Positions 1 to 7,838 of a stretch of DNA of 13,482 nt are shown piece after piece (position 1 is the stretch's first letter; each line of letters starts with the position of its first letter). Source of the stretch: Paracoccaceae bacterium (GTDB lineage: Bacteria; Pseudomonadota; Alphaproteobacteria; Rhodobacterales; Rhodobacteraceae); NCBI GenBank assembly GCA_013214715.1, contig JABSSB010000160.1:1-13482 (forward strand). Reading direction: 5' to 3'. Below the pieces are notes generated by a model. It had not been told where the DNA came from. It was given only the letters and a program-made list of their open reading frames with translations, and did not search any database. Made by a program: the position numbers and the translations under genes.

Positions 1-29
1 GGTCCGGGCGGGAGCCTTGCCCCCGGACC
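1..29. terminator. GC-rich hairpin, possible terminator of the gene left of the window
   Basis: GGTCCGGG at 1-8 pairs perfectly with CCCGGACC at 22-29 around a 13-nt loop. There is no T-run after it, so it is not a canonical Rho-independent terminator. It could end an upstream gene or be part of the trmJ leader. The window edge prevents seeing whether the stem continues. Confidence 0.3.
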
Positions 30-74
30 CAAGCAAGGATAGAGCAGCCCTGATATCCCGTTCCGGAGCCATTG

Positions 75-818
75 ATGACCAATCTCACCCAACCTGCCAT
101 TGTTTTAGTGCGTCCCCAGATGGGCGAAAACATCGGGGCGGCGGCGCGGGCGATGTGGAATTTTGGTTTGGATCGCATGCGCATCGTGGCCCCGCGTGAT
201 GGCTGGCCCAATCCGGCCTCGGTCGCGATGGCCTCGGGCGCGGGGCGGTTGCTGGATGAGGCGCAGCTTTACGATGATGTCGCTGGGTCGGTCGCGGACT
301 GCACCTATGTTCTGGCGACAACTGCGCGGGCGCGCGGCTTGACCAAACCGGTTCTCAGCCCCGAACGGGCCATGATCACGGCGGCCGAGAAAATCGTGCA
401 GGGCGAAAAGGTAGCCGTGCTCTTCGGCCCGGAACGCGCCGGTCTGGAAAACGAAGACGTGGCGCAGGCCAACGCGATCATCACTGTGCCGGTGAACCCT
501 GAATTCTTTTCCCTGAACCTCGCGCAATGCGTTCTGCTGGTGGCCTATGAATACCGCCGTCAGGCGACAGAGATCGTGCATGAGGTCACCGAGCTTGGCA
601 AAACCTCCTGGGCGGAAGGCGCCGAGATGGAAGCTCTGGCCCGTCACTATGAAGATCGTCTGGATCAGGCGGGGTTCTTCTATCCGCCGGAAAAGGCCGA
701 CGGCATGAAAGTCAATCTGCGCAACCTGTGGTCACGTATGCCGCTCACGCGGGCTGATGTGCAGATGCTGCATGGCATCCTGCGTCAGATGGTCCGCTGG
801 AAGGAACGGGGCGAGTGA
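75..818 (+). CDS. trmJ: TrmJ-like tRNA (cytidine/uridine-2'-O-)-methyltransferase, SPOUT/TrmH family
   Basis: This 247-residue protein is a SAM-dependent SPOUT-class (trefoil-knot) 2'-O-ribose methyltransferase. TrmJ family members modify position 32 of the tRNA anticodon loop in the cytoplasm. The three family motifs are visible: NIGAAARAMWNFG around residues 19-31 with the conserved Arg25, FGPERAGL at 117-124, and NPEFFSLNLAQ at 141-151, the last two forming the knot that binds SAM. The remaining C-terminal third is helical and charged, as in TrmJ rather than the shorter TrmL. The ATG at 75 is preferred over the TTG at 72 because GGAG at 65-68 lies 6 nt upstream. The ctaA gene follows 61 bp downstream on the same strand. 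TrmJ is the best call; another TrmH-family rRNA or tRNA methylase is the alternative. Confidence 0.9.
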   Translation: MTNLTQPAIVLVRPQMGENIGAAARAMWNFGLDRMRIVAPRDGWPNPASVAMASGAGRLLDEAQLYDDVAGSVADCTYVLATTARARGLTKPVLSPERAMITAAEKIVQGEKVAVLFGPERAGLENEDVAQANAIITVPVNPEFFSLNLAQCVLLVAYEYRRQATEIVHEVTELGKTSWAEGAEMEALARHYEDRLDQAGFFYPPEKADGMKVNLRNLWSRMPLTRADVQMLHGILRQMVRWKERGE

Positions 819-879
819 GGCGCTGGACCTTCACGTGTCCCCGGCCTAGCTTGCGCAGCAACAACAAGATGAGGATGCA

Positions 880-2211
880 ATGAGCGGAAAACGCAGCATT
901 TTCGAAGAAGTGCAAGAGGGCGTAGATACCCGTCCGACCGTCCAGCCTGGTGCGATTGACGCCGGGCGCAAAGGTGCGCGCGGCGCCATCCGGGTCTGGC
1001 TGATTATGCTGTTCGCGCTGGTCGTGACAATGATTGCCGTCGGCGGTCTGACACGCCTGACCGATAGCGGCTTGTCGATCACTGAATGGCGCCCGATCAC
1101 TGGCGCAATCCCGCCCATGTCCGACGCAGACTGGCAGGCCGAGTTCGACAAATACAAGCAGATCGACCAATGGCGCATCATGAACCAGTGGATGGAGCTG
1201 AGCGACTTCAAGGTCATCTATTGGTGGGAATGGGGCCATCGCCAGCTGGGCCGCGTCATCGGTCTGGTCTGGGCTTTGGGTTTCTTCTGGTTCCTGATCC
1301 GGCGCCAGATACCGTCGGGCACGGCGGGACTTTGGCTGCCACTGCTCGGTTTCGTCGGGTTTGCCGTCATTATAGGTGCCGAAGTGGCGCTTGGCGCCGG
1401 GGCTTTGGCGCTGGCGCAGGCGCGCATGATCGAGATTGCCTCAATGCTATTCATGGCGACAGTGGCGCTGGGTGGCCTGATGATGCGCAATATGGATTGG
1501 ACAGCGCGACTGCTCTTCGTGGGCTTTTTGGGCGGTCTTCAGGGCGCAATTGGCTGGTGGATGGTCGCCTCGGGCGTGACCTCAGGCGAAGGGATGACCG
1601 CCGTTGCCTCATATCGCTTGGCGACACATCTGGGGTTGGCTTTCGTGATCCTTGGTCTTCTCGCGTGGTATATCTATGGCCTCTCACGCTCTGAGCGCGA
1701 TCTGATGCAAGCCCGGCGCGTGGGCGAGGCTAAGCTCTTTTCTCTCTCCACTGGGTTGATGCACTTCGCCTTCCTGCAAATTCTGCTTGGTGCTTTGGTG
1801 GCGGGCATTGATGCAGGGCGGTCTTATACCGACTGGCCGCTGATGGGCGGGCAGATCCTGCCGCCCGATATGGCCGTGCTGGAGCCATGGTGGCGCAACC
1901 TGTTTGAAAGCCCCGGTCTCGTGCAATTCATCCATCGCGTGTCCGGCTATCTGCTGCTGATTTTTGGCGTGGTGGTCTGGCTGCGCGGCCGTAACAGCGC
2001 CCATAGTAGCACGCGTTTTGCGTTCAACGCCGTCATAGCGGCGCTGGCGCTACAGATCTTGTTGGGGATCATGACCGTGATCTATGCCGCCCCGGTTGGC
2101 ATGGCGATCCTGCATCAATTCCTGGCGGTTGTGCTTTGGGCGCTGATCCTGCGCGCCCGGTTCCTCAGTCGCTATCCCATTCCAGACACGATCCGAGGAC
2201 AAACCGCATGA
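880..2211 (+). CDS. ctaA: Haem A synthase, COX15/CtaA family (type 2), with an apparent internal insert
   Basis: CtaA oxidises the C8 methyl of haem O to the formyl group of haem A in the cytoplasmic membrane, supplying aa3-type cytochrome c oxidase. This 443-residue multi-pass membrane protein has the family signatures GGLTRLTDSGLSITEW (about 55-70), WWEWGHRQLGR (115-125) and LQGAIGWWMVASG (220-232). The four expected haem-ligand histidines are His120 (EWGH), His250 (ATHLGLAF), His352 (FIHRVSGY) and His412 (ILHQF). The start at 880 is supported by GAGG at 871-874. The alphaproteobacterial homologues I remember are about 380-395 residues. The excess lies at about residues 148-206, between RRQIPSG and WTARLLFVG, and forms two additional hydrophobic segments (see findings). 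The TGA overlaps the start of the M32 peptidase gene (ATGA), implying cotranscription and translational coupling. The function is confident; the effect of the insert is unknown. Confidence 0.93.
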   Translation: MSGKRSIFEEVQEGVDTRPTVQPGAIDAGRKGARGAIRVWLIMLFALVVTMIAVGGLTRLTDSGLSITEWRPITGAIPPMSDADWQAEFDKYKQIDQWRIMNQWMELSDFKVIYWWEWGHRQLGRVIGLVWALGFFWFLIRRQIPSGTAGLWLPLLGFVGFAVIIGAEVALGAGALALAQARMIEIASMLFMATVALGGLMMRNMDWTARLLFVGFLGGLQGAIGWWMVASGVTSGEGMTAVASYRLATHLGLAFVILGLLAWYIYGLSRSERDLMQARRVGEAKLFSLSTGLMHFAFLQILLGALVAGIDAGRSYTDWPLMGGQILPPDMAVLEPWWRNLFESPGLVQFIHRVSGYLLLIFGVVVWLRGRNSAHSSTRFAFNAVIAALALQILLGIMTVIYAAPVGMAILHQFLAVVLWALILRARFLSRYPIPDTIRGQTA

Positions 2212-3677
2212 GCGCTTATGATGATTTGATGGCCTATGAGCGCGACACGCAAGCGCTGGGGCAAGTGGCCGGGCGGCTTGGCTGGGATCAGGAAACCGTT
2301 ATGCCACGCGGTGCGGCCCCGCAACGCGCCGACGAAATGGCGGCGCTGGAAGGCGTTTTGCATGCGCGGCGATCCTCCTCTCAGGTGGGCGACTGGCTGG
2401 CTGCAGCACAGGCACCTGATGCCACCGGTGCGGCCATGCTGCGCGAAATTCGTCGCAGCTACGACCGTGCCACCAAAGTGCCGGCGGAACTGGCGCGGGC
2501 CCTGGCCAAGCTGACATCCGAGGCGCAAGGCATCTGGGCAGAGGCTCGCACCGCTGAAGACGTCGCCGCGTTTTTGCCGACCTTGGAGCAGGTTGTGGCG
2601 TTGCGTCGTGAAGAAGGTCAGGCGTTGGCCGAAGGCGGCAGCGTCTATGACGCGTTGTTGCAAGACTATGAGCCGGGCACGACCTCGGCTGAAATCGCCG
2701 CGATCTTTGATGCAATGCGGCCGCGTCTGGTTGCTCTGCGCTCTGCCGTTTTGGAACGTCCGGCCCCGAAAGCTCTGTCCGGTCGGTTCGGTGAGGCGCA
2801 GCAGATGAAGCTGAGCGCTGAACTGGCACGGGTCTTTGGCTACGATTTCTCGCTGGGTCGCGTGGATAAGGCGGTGCATCCGTTCAGCTCTGGGTCCGGC
2901 ATTGATGTGCGCATCACGACCCGCACCGCCGAAGATGATCCGTTCAACTGCATCTATTCGACCATCCACGAGGTTGGCCATGCCTGCTATGAACAAGGCA
3001 TCAATCGTGATTATCTGCTGACGCCGCTGGGCCGGGGCGTATCGATGGGCGTGCATGAAAGCCAAAGCCGGATTTACGAAAACCAGCTGGGCCGCAGCCG
3101 CGCCTTCACCGCATGGCTTTATGATCGCATGACCGACAGCTTCGGGGATATCGGTCTGAATGGGTCAGAGGCGTTCTATGCCGCCGTCAACCGCGTCAAC
3201 AAAGGCTACATCCGCACCGAAGCCGATGAGCTTCAGTATAACCTGCACATCATGCTGCGCTTCGATCTCGAACGCGCGCTGATGGCGGGCGATCTGGCGG
3301 TTAGCGATCTTGAAGGAGCCTGGAATGATCGGTTCCACGCCGATTTCGGCTATGGGGTTGATCGACCCTCCAACGGGCTTTTGCAGGATGTGCATTGGTC
3401 GATTGGGCTGTTCGGATATTTCCCGACCTATGCTCTGGGCAATGTCTATGCTGGATGCCTAGAACAGGCGCTGCGTCGCGATGTGCCGGATCTGGATGTG
3501 CAACTGGCTCAAGGGGACACAACGGCAGCAACCGCGTGGTTGCAGCAAAATCTGCAACGCTATGGCGGGCTTTACGCCCCGCGCGAGGTGATTGAGCGCG
3601 CCAGCGGGCAGGTGCCGTCCGAAGGGCCATTGCTCGATTATCTCGACGCCAAATTTTCCGACCTTTACAGCTTGTGA
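2208..3677 (+). CDS. Metallocarboxypeptidase, peptidase family M32 (carboxypeptidase Taq type)
   Basis: This 489-residue cytoplasmic zinc carboxypeptidase removes C-terminal residues from peptides. Family M32 members are about 490-510 residues, so it is full length. It carries the zinc motif HEVGH at residues 254-258 (family HEXXH) and the M32 signature HESQSR at 283-288, whose Glu284 is the expected third zinc ligand. Other family landmarks are HPFSSGSG near 225-232, GYIRTEADELQYNLHI in the 330s-340s and a helical N-terminal domain. There is no signal peptide. The ATG at 2208 overlaps the ctaA stop codon by 4 bp and has GAGG at 2195-2198. An upstream in-frame start at 2136 would lie inside ctaA and has no such support. 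The pairing with ctaA looks like operon packing rather than a functional link. Confidence 0.93.
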   Translation: MSAYDDLMAYERDTQALGQVAGRLGWDQETVMPRGAAPQRADEMAALEGVLHARRSSSQVGDWLAAAQAPDATGAAMLREIRRSYDRATKVPAELARALAKLTSEAQGIWAEARTAEDVAAFLPTLEQVVALRREEGQALAEGGSVYDALLQDYEPGTTSAEIAAIFDAMRPRLVALRSAVLERPAPKALSGRFGEAQQMKLSAELARVFGYDFSLGRVDKAVHPFSSGSGIDVRITTRTAEDDPFNCIYSTIHEVGHACYEQGINRDYLLTPLGRGVSMGVHESQSRIYENQLGRSRAFTAWLYDRMTDSFGDIGLNGSEAFYAAVNRVNKGYIRTEADELQYNLHIMLRFDLERALMAGDLAVSDLEGAWNDRFHADFGYGVDRPSNGLLQDVHWSIGLFGYFPTYALGNVYAGCLEQALRRDVPDLDVQLAQGDTTAATAWLQQNLQRYGGLYAPREVIERASGQVPSEGPLLDYLDAKFSDLYSL

Positions 3678-3682
3678 TGCCA

Positions 3683-3706
3683 CGCGCGCCGCGCCAGCGG
3701 CGCGTG
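3683..3706 (+). terminator. Strong GC hairpin just after the M32 peptidase stop
   Basis: CGCGCGCCGC at 3683-3692 pairs with GCGGCGCGTG at 3697-3706, a 10-bp stem with one G-T wobble and a 4-nt GCCA loop. It starts 6 nt after the peptidase stop codon. No U-tract follows, so it is more likely a 3'-end stabiliser or an imperfect terminator than a classical one. It marks the probable end of the trmJ/ctaA/M32 transcription unit. Confidence 0.45.
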
Positions 3707-3797
3707 CCATGCCCAGCCGGTCTTGTCTGTCAGCGTAAGCTGCAGGCAGGCCAGGGCGGGACCAGCCCTCTTGCCATTCTGACCGTCGGCTTCATCA

Positions 3798-3816
3798 TGA
3801 TCTGACAGGCAGATCA
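3798..3816. promoter_or_regulatory. 7-bp inverted repeat upstream of the oxidoreductase gene, possible operator
   Basis: TGATCTG at 3798-3804 and CAGATCA at 3810-3816 are exact reverse complements separated by 5 nt. The repeat directly abuts the Shine-Dalgarno AGGGAGGA at 3816-3823. It could be a repressor site or an RNA hairpin that occludes ribosome binding. I do not recognise a specific regulator consensus, and repeats of this size also arise by chance. Confidence 0.25.
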
Positions 3817-3827
3817 GGGAGGACGCC

Positions 3828-3872
3828 GTGACATATCCCAACACTCCAGTGTCTCGTGGCAACCATGACTGA
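3828..3872 (+). CDS. Possible 14-codon upstream ORF (leader peptide) overlapping the oxidoreductase start
   Basis: A GTG at 3828 begins a 14-codon ORF reading V-T-Y-P-N-T-P-V-S-R-G-N-H-D and ending at TGA 3870-3872. It has the best ribosome-binding site of the neighbourhood: GGAGG at 3818-3822 with a 5-nt spacer. It is out of frame with the downstream oxidoreductase and overlaps that gene's ATG at 3865 by 8 bp. It could be a real leader peptide that couples translation, or the original N-terminus of the oxidoreductase separated by a frameshift, or chance. Confidence 0.3.
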   Translation: MTYPNTPVSRGNHD

Positions 3873-5001
3873 CCGTATCCGTCTGGGCATGGTTGGCGGC
3901 GGTCAGGATGCTTTTATCGGGGCCGTGCATCGCATCGCCGCGCGGTTGGATGACCAGTTCGAACTTGTGGCGGGTGCGCTGTCTTCGACCCCGGAAAAAG
4001 CGCGGGCCAGCGGCCACGCATTGGGGCTGCCACGGGTTTATCCTGATTACAAACACATGGCCCGGCAAGAAGGCAAACGAGACGATGGGATCGAGGCCGT
4101 GGTCATCGTTACCCCCAACAACGTGCATTTCGACCCGGCGCGGTCATTCCTGCGGCAGGGCATTCATGTCATTTGCGACAAACCGCTAACCCATACGCTG
4201 GCATCGGCCAAGAAACTGGTGAAAGAGGTCGCGGCCTTGGACGCTTTGTTCTTTCTGACGCATAATTACACCGCCTATCCAATGATCCGACAGGCCCGCG
4301 CAATGATTGCTGATGGTCAGATAGGCGAGATCCGTGTCGTTCAAGTGGAATACGCGCAGGATTGGCTGTCCGAAGACATCGATACAAAACAGGCCCAATG
4401 GCGCACCGATCCCGCGCGCTCGGGCTCTGGCGGGTCAATCGGAGATATCGGCACCCATGCGTTCAATCTGGCTTGCTTTGTCTCGGGGCTTAAGGTTGAA
4501 GAACTGTCCGCCGAATTGCACGGCTATGTCCCCGATCGCATGGTTGATGATAATGCCCATATCATGCTGCGTTTTGAAGGGCTGGCACGGGGGATGCTTT
4601 GGGCCAGCCAGGTGGCGCCTGGCAATGAAAACGGGCTTCGGCTGCGCATCTATGGCGAGACGGGCGGGCTGGAATGGTCGCAGGAAGAGCCCAATCGCCT
4701 TTGGTTCACGCGATTTGGCGAGCCCAAGCAATTGCTCACACGGGGCGGGGCCGGGGCCTGGCCCGAGGCCGCCCGGTTCACGCGCGTGCCCTCAGGCTTG
4801 CCGGAAGGCTATCTGGAAGGTTTTGCCAATCTCTATTCCGACATCGCGCAAGTGATCTGTGCCCACCGCGCCGGGCAGGCCCCAGATCCCGCGGTGAGCT
4901 ACCCCACGGTGCAGGATGGGTTAGCCGGGATGCGGTTCATTGATGCCTGCCTGCGCAGCTCAGCCCAGAATTCACAATGGATGCCGTTGCAACCGGATTA
5001 G
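3865..5001 (+). CDS. Gfo/Idh/MocA-family NAD(P)-dependent oxidoreductase
   Basis: This 378-residue cytoplasmic dehydrogenase belongs to the glucose-fructose oxidoreductase/inositol dehydrogenase/MocA family. The substrate is probably a sugar, inositol or related polyol, but cannot be named from sequence. The N-terminal Rossmann fold shows IRLGMVGGGQ around residues 5-14. The dinucleotide-binding motif usually written EKP is CDKPL at 104-108. The C-terminal domain carries GDIGTHAFNLA, with Asp194 and His198 at the catalytic positions typical of the family. The start is uncertain: ATG 3865 gives the usual short lead-in MTDRIRLG, GTG 3856 adds three residues, and neither has its own good Shine-Dalgarno, whereas the strong one upstream serves an out-of-frame GTG at 3828. 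The gene is isolated, with no transporter or other sugar genes beside it, and converges on gyrA with a 15-bp gap. Confidence 0.85.
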   Translation: MTDRIRLGMVGGGQDAFIGAVHRIAARLDDQFELVAGALSSTPEKARASGHALGLPRVYPDYKHMARQEGKRDDGIEAVVIVTPNNVHFDPARSFLRQGIHVICDKPLTHTLASAKKLVKEVAALDALFFLTHNYTAYPMIRQARAMIADGQIGEIRVVQVEYAQDWLSEDIDTKQAQWRTDPARSGSGGSIGDIGTHAFNLACFVSGLKVEELSAELHGYVPDRMVDDNAHIMLRFEGLARGMLWASQVAPGNENGLRLRIYGETGGLEWSQEEPNRLWFTRFGEPKQLLTRGGAGAWPEAARFTRVPSGLPEGYLEGFANLYSDIAQVICAHRAGQAPDPAVSYPTVQDGLAGMRFIDACLRSSAQNSQWMPLQPD

Positions 5002-5016
5002 GCTGGGCGAGGGGGC

Positions 5017-7752
5017 TTACGCCTCCTCCTCCTCATCATCTCCCTGATCCGCAATCCATGCGACCGAAACGACTTTTTCGCCCTTGCCGGTGTTGAAGAC
5101 GCGGACCCCGCCTGCGCTGCGCGAGCGGAAGGAAATCCCGTCCACTGGCACGCGGATCGATTGCCCGGTTGAGGTCGCCAGCATGATCTGATCATCCAGC
5201 TCCACCGGGAAGGAGGCTACCAGCGGCCCGCCACGCATCGCCTTGTCCATCGCCGTCACACCCTGACCGCCACGTCCGCGGATCGGGTAATCATGGCTCG
5301 AACTCAGCTTGCCCATGCCGCCTTCGGTGATCGTCAGGATCAGGTTTTCCGCCGCCGACATCTCGGCATAGCGTTCCTGGCTGATCAGGCCGGGCGCGGC
5401 CTCTTCCTCATCGGTTTCCGGGTCATCGGCAATCCCCGCCACAGCGCGGCGCATCTTGAGGTAAGCGGCACGTTCTTCCGGATCGGCGCGGAAATGCCGG
5501 ATGATCGACATGGAGACGACGCGATCCCCGTTCCGCAGTCGGATACCCCGCACGCCGGTCGAACTGCGCGAATTGAAGACGCGTACATCAGTGCTTGGGA
5601 AACGGATGGCGCGGCCCGAATCCGTGACCAGCATCACATCGTCGTCTTCTGAACAGATGCGGGCATTCACCAGCTCGGCATCTGCCATATCGCCTTCGAA
5701 TTTCATGGCGATCTTGCCGTTGCGCATCACATTGGTGAAATCCGACAGACGGTTGCGGCGCACTGTGCCTTTGGACGTGGCAAACATGATCTGTAGCTTG
5801 CCCCAGTCTTCATCTGGAACATCCACCGGCATGATCGCGGCCACCGAAACACCCTGCGGAATTGGCAAAATATTGATAATAGCTTTGCCCTTGGCCGTGC
5901 GCCCGCCCTGCGGCAAACGCCAGGTCTTGAGCTTGTAGACCATCCCATCGGTGGTGAAGAACAAAAGTTGCGTATGGGTATTGGCCACAAAGAGGGTGGT
6001 CACCACATCCTCTTCTTTGGTCTGCATTCCCGACAGACCCTTGCCGCCGCGCCGCTGGGACCGGAAATCAGCCAAAGGCGTGCGTTTGATGTACCCAGAC
6101 TGGGTGACCGTCACGACCATGTCTTCGCGTTCGATCAGGTCTTCGTCGTCCATGTCGCCCGACCAGTCGACAATCTCGGTCCGGCGCGGCACGGCAAATT
6201 GATCGCGCACCTCACGCAGCTCATCTGCGATGATGCCCATGATCCGGTCGCGGGAGCCCAGTATCTCAAGGAATTCCTTGATCTTGGCAGCCAGTTCCTC
6301 CAGCTCGTCCGTGACTTCCTTCACGCCCAGCTGGGTCAGGCGTTGAAGCCGCAGGTCCAGAATGGCACGAGCCTGAATTTCGGTCAGGTTATAGGTGCCA
6401 TCCTCGTGCATCTTGGACAGCGGATCGTCGATTAGGCGCAGATAGCCTTCGATCTCATGGGCAGGCCAGCGGCGTTCCATCAACCGCTTGCGTGCCTCGG
6501 CCGCGTCAGCGGAACTGCGGATCGTGGCCACAACCTCATCGACATTCGAGACCGCCACAGCCAAGCCGCACAGGATATGGCTGCGATCGCGCGCCTTGCG
6601 CAGATCAAAGGCCGTCCGGCGAATGACAACCTCTTCGCGGAAATCCAAGAAGGCGGTCAGGAAGCCGCGCAAAGTCAGCTGCTCGGGCCGGCCGCCGTTC
6701 AGCGCCAGCATGTTGCAGCCGAAAGATGTCTGCATCGGTGAGAAGCGGTAAAGTTGGTTCAGCACCACCTCGGCGGTGGCGTCGCGCTTGAGTTCAATGA
6801 CCACGCGCACGCCATGACGGTCGGATTCGTCCTGAACATGCGCCACGCCTTCGATCCGCTTTTCGCGCACCGCTTCGGCGATCTTTTCGATCATCGAGGA
6901 TTTGTTCACCTGATAGGGGATCTCATCCACCACAATGGCATAGCGGTCCTTGCGCAGCTCCTCGACGCGCGTCTTCGCGCGGATGATCACGCTGCCGCGC
7001 CCTTCAAGATAGGCTTTGCGCGCCCCCGACCGGCCCAGCATCAGCCCGCCGGTTGGAAAGTCGGGGCCGGGTACATGCTCAATCAGCTGCTCTGAGGTTA
7101 AATCCGGGTCGTCGATCAGGGCCAAAGTGGCCTCGACCACTTCGCCAAGGTTATGCGGCGGAATATTGGTCGCCATGCCCACGGCGATCCCGCCCGCGCC
7201 ATTGACCAGCATATTCGGGAAACGCGACGGCAAAACCGTGGGTTCTTTATCCTTGCCGTCGTAATTGTCCTGAAAATCAACCGTGTCTTTTTCGATATCG
7301 GCCAGCACGAAGGCGGCGGGCTTGTCCATGCGCACTTCGGTATAGCGCATGGCCGCCGGATTATCCCCGTCCATCGAGCCGAAATTGCCCTGACCGTCCA
7401 GAAGGGGCAGCGACATTGAAAAATCCTGCGCCATGCGCACCAGCGCATCATAGATCGCGCTGTCACCATGCGGGTGATATTTACCCATGACGTCACCCAC
7501 CGGGCGGGCCGATTTACGATAGGCCTTGTCATGCGTGTTTCCGGTCTCGTGCATCGCGTAAAGGATGCGGCGATGAACCGGTTTCAACCCGTCGCGCAGG
7601 TCGGGAATGGCACGGCTGACGATGACCGACATGGCATAGTCCAGATAGCTGGAGCGCATCTCGGATTCGATGGACACGACAGGGCCGTCATAGGCAGGCC
7701 GCTGCGGTGGTGTTTCGTCAGTGTTTTCAGGGGTTTCCGGCGTATCGTTCAC
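5017..7752 (-). CDS. gyrA: DNA gyrase subunit A
   Basis: GyrA is the DNA cleavage-rejoining subunit of gyrase (A2B2), which introduces negative supercoils using ATP hydrolysed by GyrB. This 911-residue protein is full length. The catalytic tyrosine is Tyr137 in AAMRYTE. The quinolone-determining region GKYHPHGDSAIYD carries Ser98 and Asp102, equivalent to E. coli Ser83 and Asp87 and hence the susceptible-type residues. The C-terminal beta-pinwheel begins with the GyrA box QRRGGKG at 566-572, which distinguishes GyrA from ParC. An acidic insertion around residues 775-795 and an acidic tail (DDEEEEA) are present; I recall similar insertions in alphaproteobacterial GyrA. The start is GTG at 7752: an in-frame TAA lies six codons upstream and the next Met is inside the conserved core. 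No strong Shine-Dalgarno is visible. The gltS remnant lies 86 bp upstream on the same strand. Confidence 0.98.
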   Translation of the reverse strand: MNDTPETPENTDETPPQRPAYDGPVVSIESEMRSSYLDYAMSVIVSRAIPDLRDGLKPVHRRILYAMHETGNTHDKAYRKSARPVGDVMGKYHPHGDSAIYDALVRMAQDFSMSLPLLDGQGNFGSMDGDNPAAMRYTEVRMDKPAAFVLADIEKDTVDFQDNYDGKDKEPTVLPSRFPNMLVNGAGGIAVGMATNIPPHNLGEVVEATLALIDDPDLTSEQLIEHVPGPDFPTGGLMLGRSGARKAYLEGRGSVIIRAKTRVEELRKDRYAIVVDEIPYQVNKSSMIEKIAEAVREKRIEGVAHVQDESDRHGVRVVIELKRDATAEVVLNQLYRFSPMQTSFGCNMLALNGGRPEQLTLRGFLTAFLDFREEVVIRRTAFDLRKARDRSHILCGLAVAVSNVDEVVATIRSSADAAEARKRLMERRWPAHEIEGYLRLIDDPLSKMHEDGTYNLTEIQARAILDLRLQRLTQLGVKEVTDELEELAAKIKEFLEILGSRDRIMGIIADELREVRDQFAVPRRTEIVDWSGDMDDEDLIEREDMVVTVTQSGYIKRTPLADFRSQRRGGKGLSGMQTKEEDVVTTLFVANTHTQLLFFTTDGMVYKLKTWRLPQGGRTAKGKAIINILPIPQGVSVAAIMPVDVPDEDWGKLQIMFATSKGTVRRNRLSDFTNVMRNGKIAMKFEGDMADAELVNARICSEDDDVMLVTDSGRAIRFPSTDVRVFNSRSSTGVRGIRLRNGDRVVSMSIIRHFRADPEERAAYLKMRRAVAGIADDPETDEEEAAPGLISQERYAEMSAAENLILTITEGGMGKLSSSHDYPIRGRGGQGVTAMDKAMRGGPLVASFPVELDDQIMLATSTGQSIRVPVDGISFRSRSAGGVRVFNTGKGEKVVSVAWIADQGDDEEEEA

Positions 7753-7795
7753 GTAGTCTGCTCTATTTTAGTCCGGGACTATATCTTGTGTATCG

Positions 7796-7825
7796 ACCTT
7801 AACAGAAACGTCACATCCTGTGCAA
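7796..7825 (-). promoter_or_regulatory. Weak candidate gyrA promoter
   Basis: Read on the minus strand, TTGCAC (7825-7820) is followed after 18 nt by TAAGGT (7801-7796), about 44 nt upstream of the GTG start of gyrA. The -35 matches the sigma70 consensus at four positions and the -10 at only three. It lies downstream of the restored gltS stop at 7839, where a gyrA promoter would be expected. This is a guess from pattern only. Confidence 0.22.
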
Positions 7826-7838
7826 TGCTCGGACCGTG

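Noticed and set aside
17..45. TTGCCC and TAGAGC with 17-nt spacing as a trmJ promoter
   Set aside because: The -10 match is only three of six and the -35 lies inside the hairpin at 1-29; too weak to annotate.
105..647. 180-codon minus-strand ORF opposite trmJ
   Set aside because: Shadow of a recognised gene; composition is Arg/His-rich and no family is recognisable.
2172..3065. 297-codon minus-strand ORF opposite the M32 peptidase gene
   Set aside because: Shadow frame in GC-rich coding DNA; the product is rich in Arg, Gln, His and Ala with no recognisable motif, while the plus strand encodes a clear M32 enzyme.
3665..3862. 65-codon minus-strand ORF filling the gap between the M32 peptidase and the oxidoreductase
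   Set aside because: It overlaps the hairpin and the plus-strand Shine-Dalgarno region and resembles no family; the gap is better read as non-coding regulatory DNA.
5017..5037. Trinucleotide-like repeat at the gyrA 3' end
   Set aside because: It simply encodes the acidic DDEEEEA tail of GyrA; acidic tails are common in GyrA.
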